This document shows, one piece after another, positions 1 through 9,444 of a DNA stretch of 64,000 bases (position 1 is the stretch's first letter; each line of letters starts with the position of its first letter). Location: assembly GCF_001984155.1 (NCBI RefSeq), contig NZ_MTQO01000049.1, positions 62,001 through 126,000 of the forward strand. Direction: 5' to 3'. Position numbers and translations under genes: made by a program. This DNA is from Actinosynnema sp. ALI-1.44. Its GTDB lineage: Bacteria > Actinomycetota > Actinomycetes > Mycobacteriales > Pseudonocardiaceae. The notes under the pieces are model-generated. The model saw nothing but the letters and a program-made list of their open reading frames with translations, was not told where the DNA came from and searched no databases.

Positions 1-656
1 AGGGCGGCGTCGTAGAAGTTGTGCGGGCTCTTGACGCCGTCGCCGTTGCCGTCGGCGGCGTAGCCGCTCCAGGTGGACGGGATGAACTGCATCGGGCCGA
101 CCGCACGGTCCCACTGCCCGTCGCCGTCGAGCGCGCCGCCGTCGGTGTCCTGGATCGCGGCGAAGCCGACACCGTTGAGCACCGGGCCGAGGATCTTCTC
201 GATCGTGGTGCCCTTGGCGTCCACCGCGCCGCCCCGGCCGTGGTTGGACTCGATCCGGCCGATGCTGGCCAGCAGCGACCAGTGCATCTTGCAGGTCGGC
301 TGCTGCGCGGCGAGCAGCGACTCGGCCTTCTGGTAGGCCCTCAGCGCGCTGCTGGGGATGTTGAGCGGGCCGTTCGGGGTGTTGATCGGGTCGCCCGCGG
401 TGGCGAGCGCGTTCGGGTCGCCGACGACGCGCATCAGCTCGTCGGACAGGCCGTCCACCTCGGGCAGCTGACCGCTGGCGCCCAGGTCCTCCAGGTCGAT
501 CCCGAAGAAGCCACGACCGAGGCCGTTGGCCAACGGCGTGATGGAACGGTCCTCGACGCCCCACCCGTTGACCGCGTCGCCCGCCAGTGCGGCAGGCACG
601 AGCAGCAGCGCCGCTGTCACGGCGGCCACCCCACGCTGGCGGCGCAGGTAACGCAT
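1..656 (-). CDS. Lytic transglycosylase, secreted (3' part outside window)
   Basis: The frame runs from an ATG at 656 off the left edge, so the C-terminus is missing. The N-terminus is a signal peptide (positive RRQR, hydrophobic stretch, then LAGDAV). A lytic-transglycosylase fold of the SLT_2 type follows: SLLASIGRIESNHGR carries the likely catalytic glutamate, and WDRAVGPMQFIPSTW is the family's signature. It would cut glycan strands of peptidoglycan outside the membrane. It is a paralogue of the gene at 14548-15345. The gene lies downstream of eno-ftsB-DUF501 on the same strand, with a 233-base gap that should hold its own promoter. Confidence 0.88.
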   Translation of the reverse strand, partial: MRYLRRQRGVAAVTAALLLVPAALAGDAVNGWGVEDRSITPLANGLGRGFFGIDLEDLGASGQLPEVDGLSDELMRVVGDPNALATAGDPINTPNGPLNIPSSALRAYQKAESLLAAQQPTCKMHWSLLASIGRIESNHGRGGAVDAKGTTIEKILGPVLNGVGFAAIQDTDGGALDGDGQWDRAVGPMQFIPSTWSGYAADGNGDGVKSPHNFYDAA

Positions 657-889
657 CAGTTTCCGTCGGGCAGCCCTATTCGCAGGCGCTGGCACGAACG
701 ACACGGACCGGCCTCCCCGGTTTCGCTTCTCCTGTGGCTCCGGTCCCTAGAGTGCCTCATCCGAGCGAAGTTTTCACCGGTCTTTGGTCTGATCGGCCCA
801 ATGTGACTTGTATCGACAGTTACCAGACACCTCTTGTTAGCGGCACGTGAGTAATTCAGGTTCTTCCACCCGCGCGGACGTGCCATATG

Positions 890-1393
890 TCAACCGGCGC
901 CGTTCACCGCCGCGCAGTCACCGGACGGCCATTGGTCCTCGATCATGCGCAGCGTCTCGTCGCCGAACGGGTTCACGCCGGGGCCGCTGGCCAGCGCGTG
1001 GGCCACGTGGACGTGCAGGCACTTCACCCGCCCCGGCATCCCACCCGCGCTGACCTGCGTGCCGAGCGATTCGATCGCGTCCCGCTGGGCGAGGTACGAC
1101 TGGTGCGCGCGCTCGTAGTGGCCGGCCAGTTCTTCGTCGTCGGCGAGCCGCTCGGTCATCTCCTTCATCACGCCGGAGGCCTCCAGCGTGCTGCACAGCG
1201 ACGTCAGCCGCGGGCAGGTCAGGTAGTACAACGTGGGGAACGGCGTGCCGTCCTCCAGGCGGGGATTGGTCTGGACGACGGCGACGTGACCGCTGGGGCA
1301 CCTGGCCGCGACGGCACGCAACGCGCGCGGCGCCCGGCCGAGCTGGGCCGCGACGACCGCGCGATCCGCCTCGGTGACTGGCTCGAACTGCAC
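890..1393 (-). CDS. DUF501 family protein
   Basis: A protein of 167 residues that matches the actinobacterial DUF501 family as found next to ftsB and ppx. Visible family features are FPTLYYLTCPRL near the middle and the Cys/His segment VKCLHVHVAHALA near the C-terminus. The biochemical function is unknown. I chose the GTG at 1393 because AAGGAAAG lies just upstream and the codon falls four bases after the ftsB stop, which suggests translation coupled to ftsB. It is the third gene of the eno-ftsB-DUF501 operon. The conserved position beside a division gene hints at a cell-envelope or polyphosphate-linked role, but that is inference. Confidence 0.85.
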   Translation of the reverse strand: MQFEPVTEADRAVVAAQLGRAPRALRAVAARCPSGHVAVVQTNPRLEDGTPFPTLYYLTCPRLTSLCSTLEASGVMKEMTERLADDEELAGHYERAHQSYLAQRDAIESLGTQVSAGGMPGRVKCLHVHVAHALASGPGVNPFGDETLRMIEDQWPSGDCAAVNGAG

Positions 1394-1397
1394 CTGG

Positions 1398-2128
1398 CTA
1401 TCTTTCCTTGATCTGGTCCCAGAGCTGCTGGAACCACGGCTGCTGCGGTCCTGGGACGGGCGCGGGCGGCTGACCTGGCTGGACACCGGCGTCACCGGGC
1501 AGTTGGACCATGTACGGGGTCTCGCCGGGCATGACGTAGCGCAAACGCTTGCGCGCCTCGGCCAGGATCTGGGTCGGGTCGGACAGCTGGGCCTTGCGGG
1601 CCTCGAGCTCCTGCACCTTGACCCGCAGCTCGTCCTGGCGACGCTCCTGCGCCGCGACCTCGTCACGCTGCGACAGGTACGTCCGGAGCGGCACGGCGAT
1701 GGACAGGGCCAGCGCACAGACCACTGTCGCGACGATGGCCGCGCGGCGTGTGGTCGCCTGCCCCATCAGGGTCTTGGCGAACCGCGAGCGCTGCTTGGGC
1801 GCCGGACGCCTGCGCGGCGGCGGGCCGTCGCCGTCCGCCCTGGCCTGGGCCCGTGACGACGAGTACCGCGACCGTCTCGGCTCGGCGAGCGGTGGTTTCT
1901 CGTCCTGGGGCTTCGCCCCGGCCGACGGGGACTTCGACCCAGCCGACTTCGATCCGGCCGACTTCGACGAGCCGGGGCGGCGCCCGAACCGGCCACGCCG
2001 GTCCGGGCGCTCGGCACCCTCGGGCTTGTCGTCGGACTTCGCCGACGTGACGAACCCGCGCGTGAACCGGCCGCGCCGCGAAGCCGACCGCTCCGGACGC
2101 TGCTGCCCCTCTGCGGGCTCGTCAGCCA

Positions 2129-2129
<1 letters not shown>
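1398..2129 (-). CDS. ftsB: Septum formation initiator FtsB/DivIC
   Basis: The protein has 243 residues. About 125 N-terminal residues are basic, Ser/Pro-rich and probably disordered, including a repeated SAGSK unit. A single membrane helix follows (near AAIVATVVCALALSIAVPL), then a coiled coil (RQDELRVKVQELEARKAQL) and a short Pro-rich tail. This is the usual actinobacterial DivIC layout and is much longer than the roughly 100-residue E. coli FtsB. FtsB joins FtsL and FtsQ in the divisome and helps activate septal peptidoglycan synthesis. The ATG shares one base with the eno stop (TGATG), so translation is coupled to enolase. Confidence 0.9.
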
Positions 2130-3430
<1,301 letters not shown>

Positions 3431-3559
3431 TCACACCTTCTCGTCCTCACACAGCCTAGTCGTGCCGTGGATCGGCCCTGTTGAAGGCACGCTTGCCCAC
3501 TGGAGGACTCGCGCGCCGCCTCTCGCCCGGACACGGCGTCGCTCCGTAAAATGGAGTAG

Positions 3560-3937
3560 ATGAGCGACATGGTTGCGGCGTTCCGGCAGGCCGAGCAGCT
3601 CGTGGCCATGCGCAGACCGCTCGACGCGCTGGCGGCGCTGGCGCCGGTGCTGGAGGCAGAGGCCGACAAACCGAGTGTGCAGCTCCTCGCGGGTCGCGCC
3701 TACCTGGGCTCGGCCCAGTTACGCCGAGCGGAGGAAGCGTTCCGCAAAGTGATCGACCTCGACCCCAACGACCACTACGCCCGCTTCGCCCTGGGCCGCG
3801 CGCTGCAGCGGCAGAGCCGCTACACCGAGGCCCGGCGGCAGCTGCGGCTGGCCACGGCGATGCACCCGGTCCCCGAGTACCAGGAAGCGCTCAGCGAGGT
3901 CAACGCCCGGATAGCGCTGAACGAGGACGTGGACTGA
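3560..3937 (+). CDS. Tetratricopeptide-repeat protein
   Basis: A soluble protein of 125 residues with at least two TPR units, for example LLAGRAYLGSAQLRRAEEAF and the following HYARFALGRALQRQ region. No signal peptide or membrane segment is visible. TPR units bind other proteins, and the partner here is unknown. The start is an ATG with GGAGT just upstream. It is transcribed divergently from eno and ends before a strong hairpin shared with the convergent PstS-like gene. Small TPR proteins beside eno recur in related actinobacteria, but no function can be read from the sequence. Confidence 0.8.
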   Translation: MSDMVAAFRQAEQLVAMRRPLDALAALAPVLEAEADKPSVQLLAGRAYLGSAQLRRAEEAFRKVIDLDPNDHYARFALGRALQRQSRYTEARRQLRLATAMHPVPEYQEALSEVNARIALNEDVD

Positions 3938-3944
3938 CGAGGAA

Positions 3945-3973
3945 GAGCCGCCCCGGGGTGGCCGGGACGGCTC
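3945..3973. terminator. Bidirectional hairpin terminator
   Basis: GAGCCG (3945-3950) pairs with CGGCTC (3968-3973). After one mismatch CCCGG pairs with CCGGG, leaving a five-base loop. The hairpin sits between two convergent stop codons (3937 and 3989). No U-run follows, as is common for actinobacterial terminators. Confidence 0.65.
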
Positions 3974-3988
3974 GTCGTCGGTGAATCC

Positions 3989-4978
3989 CTACTTCACGTG
4001 CGAACCGCAGTCGGACGCCTTGGCGAGGCGGAAGTGCTGGCCAAGGATGGCGGCCTCCGCTGCCGGGTCGTTGCAGATCCAGCCGTCCGGACCGAAGAAG
4101 TTCGCGAACTTCGCGACGTCGACATCCGCGTTGCGGATCACGTTGTAGACACCGCGGTCGTACACGCGAACGGTCGGCAGCGAGCCGTTCGGCGGGGTGT
4201 CGTTGGCGATCAGGTTGGCGGGCAGGCCGACCGGGCGCTGCGAGTCGTCGATGTCGTTCAGCTTCAAACCGGGGACGCCCCAGCCGCGGGCCACCGAGAA
4301 CGGCGCGATCGCGTTCGGGTTGCCGGCGACCACCGACGCGTCGTGCTCCTGCGAGACGGTGGCGCAGTTGCCGACGGTGGCGTCGCTCAGGCCGATGCTG
4401 GCCAGGAAGAACTGTCGGGTGCCGGAACCCGGCTGCGGGATGTACGGCTTGACCAGCGGCACGCAGTTCGGCGTGCTGCGGCTGTAGATGTCGTTGAGCT
4501 GGGCGGTGGTACGGGTGGCGGGCACGTTGCTGGTGGTGGCCGTGGCGTAGGTCAGGCCGTCCCGGGCGAACTGCAGGAAGCGGTAGTTGGCCTCCACCGG
4601 GTTCGAGCCGACCCACCGCGACGAACGCGCGAAGTCGATGTTGTGCGCGGTGCCGTCGTTGATCAGAGCGTTGATGCCCGCGCTGGAGCCGTTCGGCCGG
4701 GTGATCGACGGGGCGCCGGTCTTCGGTGTGATCGTCGTGGGCAGGCCGTCACCGAAGGCGTGCCAGGACGCCACCCAGTCGGCCGGACGCGCGTTGGCGG
4801 AGTTGTAGCTGTCGGCGAGCGCCTGCACCAGGCCCTGCGTGGTGTCCGAGCCGACACCGACGAGGTCACCTCTGAGCGGCGTGAAGCCAGGGTCGGCGAC
4901 CGCATTGCCCGCGGCCAGTCCGATCACCGCGGCGGCGGCACCGAGGGTGATCGCCACCTTCCCAAGGATGGAGCGCAT
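3989..4978 (-). CDS. PstS-like secreted phosphate-binding-family protein
   Basis: A protein of 329 residues with a clear Sec signal (hydrophobic stretch ending NAVADPGF) followed by a periplasmic-binding-protein fold of the PstS type (LVGVGSDTTQGLVQALADSYN, RSSRWVGSNP, QPGSGTRQFFL). It has no lipobox cysteine and no C-terminal membrane anchor, so it is probably released or only loosely retained. I prefer the ATG at 4978 over the TTG two codons earlier because AAGGAG lies seven bases upstream of it. It is divergent from pstB across a 244-base region that carries a GTTCACC-type inverted repeat. Phosphate binding is inferred from the fold and neighbours, and another ligand is possible. Confidence 0.8.
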   Translation of the reverse strand: MRSILGKVAITLGAAAAVIGLAAGNAVADPGFTPLRGDLVGVGSDTTQGLVQALADSYNSANARPADWVASWHAFGDGLPTTITPKTGAPSITRPNGSSAGINALINDGTAHNIDFARSSRWVGSNPVEANYRFLQFARDGLTYATATTSNVPATRTTAQLNDIYSRSTPNCVPLVKPYIPQPGSGTRQFFLASIGLSDATVGNCATVSQEHDASVVAGNPNAIAPFSVARGWGVPGLKLNDIDDSQRPVGLPANLIANDTPPNGSLPTVRVYDRGVYNVIRNADVDVAKFANFFGPDGWICNDPAAEAAILGQHFRLAKASDCGSHVK

Positions 4979-5136
4979 TGACAATCTCCTTGTCCTTCAA
5001 CAGTTTCGCTCCGATCGGAGCTGATTCAAACCTTCCTGGAGCGCGGCGGGCCGAACCACCATGACCACGCGAAAACTGGTTTCTGGCCACACGCCTAGCT
5101 GCTTAACGGGCAACAAACTGGTAACAGGGCCATGCG

Positions 5137-5157
5137 GGGTGAACCGGCCGTTCACCC
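5137..5157. promoter_or_regulatory. Perfect GGGTGAAC/GTTCACCC inverted repeat (Pho-box-like)
   Basis: GGGTGAAC (5137-5144) and GTTCACCC (5150-5157) form perfect eight-base arms around CGGCC. The site lies in the divergent region between the PstS-like gene and pstB. GTTCACC is the core of PhoP-box units described in streptomycetes, but those are usually direct repeats. The assignment to PhoP is inference. Confidence 0.5.
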
Positions 5158-5222
5158 GCTCGTCGGCGAATCGGCTTAGCGTGCTTGCCTGACGAGTGCT
5201 TTTGTGTCCCAAGAGGAGTGTC

Positions 5223-6044
5223 GTGTCGACCGAGGAACTGACTCCGCTGATCGAAGACGAAGCCTTTCGTGGCAGCGAACTGGAAGCGGTCGACGTCTCC
5301 GCGTGGTTCGGTGGTCACAAGGTGTTGCAGCGGGTTTCGCTTGTCATGTCGGCTGGTACCGTGACCGCCCTGATCGGACCGTCCGGGTGTGGCAAATCGA
5401 CTTTTCTCCGCATTCTCAACCGGATGCACGAGTTGGTGCCGAGCGCTTCATTGGCGGGCGAGGTCCTGCTCGACAGCGTGGACATCTACGAACCGGGCGG
5501 GCGGATCACCGAGACGCGCCGCCGGATCGGCATGGTCTTCCAGAAGCCGAACCCGTTTCCGGCCATGTCCATCGCGGACAACGTGACCGCCGGGCTGAAG
5601 TTGACCGGCACCAAGGTCTCCCGCACCGACAGGATGGACCTCGTCGAGGAGTGCCTGACGAAGGCCGGACTGTGGAAGGAGGTCCGCGACCGGCTCAAGC
5701 AACCGGGCGGCGCGCTGTCCGGTGGTCAGCAGCAACGGTTGTGCATCGCGCGGTCACTCGCGGTCCGGCCGGACGTGCTGCTGATGGACGAGCCCTGTTC
5801 GGCGCTGGACCCGACGTCCACCCGGCGGATCGAGGAGACCATCGCGGAGCTGCGCCGCGAGGTCACGATCGTGATCGTCACGCACAACATGCAGCAGGCG
5901 GCGCGCGTTTCCCAGTACTGCGCGTTCTTCCTCGCCGAGGCCGGTACGCCGGGCCAGATCGTCGAGGCGGGGCCGACCGGGATGATGTTCGACAACCCGG
6001 TCGACCCGCGGACCTTCGACTACGTCAACGGCCGCTTCGGCTGA
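5223..6044 (+). CDS. pstB: Phosphate ABC transporter ATP-binding protein PstB
   Basis: A protein of 273 residues with all ATPase motifs: Walker [11 protein letters not shown]-loop [10 protein letters not shown] (typical of PstB), signature LSGGQQQR, Walker B LLMDEP and switch histidine [13 protein letters not shown]. It powers high-affinity phosphate import through PstC and PstA. The start is the GTG at 5223, with AAGAGGAG just upstream. Unusually, pstB is not in the pstC-pstA-pstS operon but on the opposite strand about 6 kb away, facing the sortase-like gene. The 178 bases before it hold a GTTCACC inverted repeat. Confidence 0.93.
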   Translation: MSTEELTPLIEDEAFRGSELEAVDVSAWFGGHKVLQRVSLVMSAGTVTALIGPSGCGKSTFLRILNRMHELVPSASLAGEVLLDSVDIYEPGGRITETRRRIGMVFQKPNPFPAMSIADNVTAGLKLTGTKVSRTDRMDLVEECLTKAGLWKEVRDRLKQPGGALSGGQQQRLCIARSLAVRPDVLLMDEPCSALDPTSTRRIEETIAELRREVTIVIVTHNMQQAARVSQYCAFFLAEAGTPGQIVEAGPTGMMFDNPVDPRTFDYVNGRFG

Positions 6045-6064
6045 TCGGCTCCAGCAGGTATCGG

Positions 6065-6892
6065 CTACAGCAGGTTCGGGAGCAGGGCGACTGCTCCCGA
6101 GTGGTAGACCTGCCACGTGGCCGCGATCACGATGGGCGTGCCGACCAGCCACGTTTCCCCGCGCCCCCACCGGATTCGCGCCCACGCGAAGAACCCGACA
6201 GCGAGCGCGAGAACCTGCAGCCACAGCACCAGGTCGATCAGTTCGCCGGTGTCGGTGGCCAGGGTGTCCTCTTCGGGGAGCTGTGTGCGTGGACGGCCAC
6301 CCGGTGCGGCCACCGCCTGGCCGGTGAGCGTCGTGTCCACGAACAGCGTGCGCTCCGGACCGGTCACGTCGCCGCCTTCGGCGCTGACCAGCACCATCCG
6401 GCTTGAGCCGCGGGGCAACGCGCCCGGCGTCGGATCACCTTCCCGCCGGACGCCTTCGACGCGGTACGTGAACTTGCCCTGGCCGGTCGTGGCCCTGACC
6501 TCGTCTCCCGGCTGGAGCTTCCCGATCTCCCCGAACGGCGCGCCGAACGCCTCCGCGCGTCCCAACAGGACAGACGTGCCCGGCTGGCCGGGCAGCGGGC
6601 TGGTCCGCCGGTGGCCGGGGCCTTGCGCGAGCTGGCTGCCCGCGGTGCCCTCGACCACCACCTGGGTCAGGTTCAGACCGGGGATCTCCAGCACGACGAC
6701 CGGCGTGCCCGCGTCGATCTTCCCGCCGGTCGGCATGCTGATCTCGGCGAGCGTCTGCCGGGCCTGCGCGTACAGCACCGTCTGGCTGCGGTCCTGCTGG
6801 ATCGACGAGAGAACCAGCAGGTATCCGGCGAACCCCAGCGCGAACACGGACAAAGTGATCAGCGCCTGCGTGAACACACGCGTTCTGTTCAT
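6065..6892 (-). CDS. Sortase-fold membrane protein lacking catalytic residues
   Basis: A protein of 275 residues with an N-terminal membrane helix, an extracytoplasmic sortase-like domain and two C-terminal hydrophobic segments. The domain keeps sortase scaffolding: VVLEIPGLNLTQVVVEG, LPGQPGTSVLLG, FGAPFGEIGKLQPGDEV, then a strand at RMVLVSAEGG. In active class E/D-type sortases the third block reads as GHR and the last strand ends in TLTTC. Here the His position is Arg and the Cys position is Ser/Ala, so transpeptidation is not expected. Its ATG overlaps the stop of the upstream 851-residue protein gene (ATGA), so it is the last gene of the pst operon. A structural or protein-holding role is a guess. 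Confidence 0.72.
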   Translation of the reverse strand: MNRTRVFTQALITLSVFALGFAGYLLVLSSIQQDRSQTVLYAQARQTLAEISMPTGGKIDAGTPVVVLEIPGLNLTQVVVEGTAGSQLAQGPGHRRTSPLPGQPGTSVLLGRAEAFGAPFGEIGKLQPGDEVRATTGQGKFTYRVEGVRREGDPTPGALPRGSSRMVLVSAEGGDVTGPERTLFVDTTLTGQAVAAPGGRPRTQLPEEDTLATDTGELIDLVLWLQVLALAVGFFAWARIRWGRGETWLVGTPIVIAATWQVYHSGAVALLPNLL

Positions 6893-9444
6893 GATCGTCG
6901 GAGTCGATCCACTGCTGCCCGGAGAACGCGGCGGACCGGGTGGCCGGGTTGCGTCCACACCATCGCGCCGAACGCGATCAGCCCGGCCAGCACCGCGATG
7001 GCCAGCAGGCCGGGCAGCACCCACTTGGCGAAGCCGGACGAATCGGTGCGAGTGGCGACCGACGTCGCCGCCTTGTCCACAGTGGGCACCCCGGTCGGTG
7101 AAGCGCTCGGCGAGGGCGTACCGGCAGCAGGCGCCTGGTTGTTGCCCGCGAACGTATTGCCCGCACCAGTGGCCGCGCCGTTGGTTGCACCGCCGTGCCC
7201 TGGCGGTAGTGGCAAGCCCGCCGCGGGGTTCTCGGCCAATCCAGGCGGAGGTGCCGGAACTTCGCCCTTCTGTTCGCGCACCGCCTTCGCCGCGTTGGTG
7301 GTCTGTTCCCGCATCGGCGTGCTCAACGGTACGTACCCGTCCGGCAGTTGACCGGCCTTGTACCCCCGGACCTGACCGGGCTCGGCGGCGTACTCGAGGA
7401 ACTTCGCGTAGTTGTCCGCGGTGGTCTTGCTCAGACCGATCGTCGGCACCACCGCGTACACAATGGACGTCCCTGGATACGCGTCAGGGGACAACTTGGT
7501 GAAGTCCGTGCTGAGTACGCCCGTTTTCTCGTCGAGCTTGGTCCCGTTCAACGCCAGGGCCAACGTCTGGTCGTTCGGCGCGACGAACTTGCCGGGAGCG
7601 GTCTGCAACGCGGCCTGCCGCAGGTTGAACACCTTCGAATCACCGAAGGTGGTGACCGCCACCATCGCCCGGTGCCCACCGAGCTGCCGCTGGTCCTTGC
7701 GCTTGAAACTGCAGGTCTCCGGCTTGGTGGGATCCACACACGACCTGGTGACGAAAGCCTGTGGCCACGCCTGAGTCGCCGCGACGGCCGCGTTGTACAG
7801 GTTGTCCGCGGTGTTCGCGTATCGGTCAAGCAGGATCTCACCGGCGTACTGGCTGGCTTGGTCGGTCACGACCCAGTCGTCCCGCAACTCCAGTTTGCCG
7901 AGCGGCAGCTGGTACTGCTTGAACTTCGGGTTGACGACCATGCCGTGCCCGTCGTCGGCGCCGGTCAGCCAGGCCATCGCGTCCTTGTCGGCGGCGATGT
8001 ACGCCGTCAACGCGTGGATCGCGTCCAGGTCGCCGAGCGAGAACACCGGGTACTCCGAGCCGTCGCGCAGCAGATCACCGAGGTTGCCCACGGCGGGATT
8101 CAGCGCGGCGAACTCCGGGTCCGAGCCCCACCAGGTGGGGTTGTTCTTGAGAGCCGGATGACCCAAACCCGCTGCCGACGTCGTCCGATAGGACTGGGTG
8201 AGCATCTTCGCCAGCAGCCGGGCGTTGAGTTTCAGCTCGGTGATCTCCTTGCCGTCCAGGCCGTCCAGCGTGAACGAGACCACGACACTGCTCACGGTGA
8301 CAGGGGCGTACACGAAAGGCTTCGCCGGCTCGCCCTCCATCGGTCTGGAGGTGAGCAAAGCGTTGGTTGCCCCGTCCTGCCACGTGCCGCCCAACGCGCC
8401 CGCGAACTGGCCGCGCGCCTCACCGTCGCTCAGCGCGATGTACCCGAGCTTGAACAGGTTCTGGTCGTGGCAGAACTTCGGCTGCCAACTGTTGTTCAGC
8501 ACCTGGTACGCGTAGAAGGACCCGGCGAAACCCGTTTCCAGCCGGTTGTCCAGCTTGCAGGCTTCGGGCGATTCCCGGAACGACAGGTCGAAGGTGAACT
8601 TGCGCGCCCAGTTCGTGGGGGAAACCCAGTTCGAAGCACGGCGCGCGCCACTCTCGTCCAGCGGCGGGGTGGCGCAGAAACCCCTGTGTCTCCTGGGCAG
8701 CGCGCTGTCCGGTTTGCAGCGCGGGTCGCCGATCGGGATCACGACCAGTGAACACGGGGAAGCGCTCCCGCAGCCGAGATGGGGGTTCTCGAAACCGGTG
8801 AGCAGCTCCATGTCCGCCTCCCCGGTGCCGTCCGGGTTGGTGAAACCGTGATACAGGTTGGGGTACACGGCGTTCTGCGTCGCCGACGAGAACGATGTGG
8901 GGTTGCTCTTCACCACCGTGTCGGGCGGCCAGCCCCCGTCCCGCTGCTCGCCGACGTACATCTTTCCGTCGTCCTTCGCCCGGAACGGCACGAACGAGGA
9001 AGCGCTCGCGGTCCCGAAGACCGCCGGGTCGAACGTACCGGGGTCGACGAAGCTGCTGTCCAGCAAAGTACCGACGTTCGCGCCTCCGTTCCAGCACGTC
9101 TGCTGGGTCACTTCCGCCGGTTTTCCCCAGCACTGCAGGACGACGACGGGAAACGTCTCGCTGCCGACGCCACCGCTGCCCGTCGGCCTGAGCCCGGACC
9201 ACGACACCTTCACCCGCTGGCGGACAAGGTCCTTGGTCTGCGACACGGTCACGGACGCCTTGTACTTACCGGCAGGCTCGGTGTAGCTGTACTCGTTCTC
9301 CATGGTCCGGGTCTGCGTCACGGCCGAGGACTCGGTCTGGCCGACCGCCGGGGCCGGGAGCAGAACCACCAGTCCAGCGGCGAGGAAGGACGCCGCACTG
9401 GTCAGTGCCAGCCACGGGATCGCCTTGGTGATCCGGGTTCTCAT
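6889..9444 (-). CDS. Large PstS-like protein with C-terminal membrane anchor
   Basis: A protein of 851 residues: signal sequence at about 1-36, a long extracytoplasmic region, a low-complexity Ala/Gly/Pro/Ser/Thr linker near 735-800, then one membrane helix (LPGLLAIAVLAGLIAFGAM) and a short basic tail. The C-terminal part of the ectodomain carries features of PstS-type binding proteins (YAVVPTIGLSKTTADNYAKF, then GQLPDGYVPLSTPM). The N-terminal 300 residues are Cys-rich and unrecognised. It is coupled by ATGA overlaps to pstS upstream and to the sortase-like gene downstream. The ligand is unknown. An accessory role in phosphate capture at the cell surface is inferred from the operon. Confidence 0.72.
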   Translation of the reverse strand: MRTRITKAIPWLALTSAASFLAAGLVVLLPAPAVGQTESSAVTQTRTMENEYSYTEPAGKYKASVTVSQTKDLVRQRVKVSWSGLRPTGSGGVGSETFPVVVLQCWGKPAEVTQQTCWNGGANVGTLLDSSFVDPGTFDPAVFGTASASSFVPFRAKDDGKMYVGEQRDGGWPPDTVVKSNPTSFSSATQNAVYPNLYHGFTNPDGTGEADMELLTGFENPHLGCGSASPCSLVVIPIGDPRCKPDSALPRRHRGFCATPPLDESGARRASNWVSPTNWARKFTFDLSFRESPEACKLDNRLETGFAGSFYAYQVLNNSWQPKFCHDQNLFKLGYIALSDGEARGQFAGALGGTWQDGATNALLTSRPMEGEPAKPFVYAPVTVSSVVVSFTLDGLDGKEITELKLNARLLAKMLTQSYRTTSAAGLGHPALKNNPTWWGSDPEFAALNPAVGNLGDLLRDGSEYPVFSLGDLDAIHALTAYIAADKDAMAWLTGADDGHGMVVNPKFKQYQLPLGKLELRDDWVVTDQASQYAGEILLDRYANTADNLYNAAVAATQAWPQAFVTRSCVDPTKPETCSFKRKDQRQLGGHRAMVAVTTFGDSKVFNLRQAALQTAPGKFVAPNDQTLALALNGTKLDEKTGVLSTDFTKLSPDAYPGTSIVYAVVPTIGLSKTTADNYAKFLEYAAEPGQVRGYKAGQLPDGYVPLSTPMREQTTNAAKAVREQKGEVPAPPPGLAENPAAGLPLPPGHGGATNGAATGAGNTFAGNNQAPAAGTPSPSASPTGVPTVDKAATSVATRTDSSGFAKWVLPGLLAIAVLAGLIAFGAMVWTQPGHPVRRVLRAAVDRLRRS

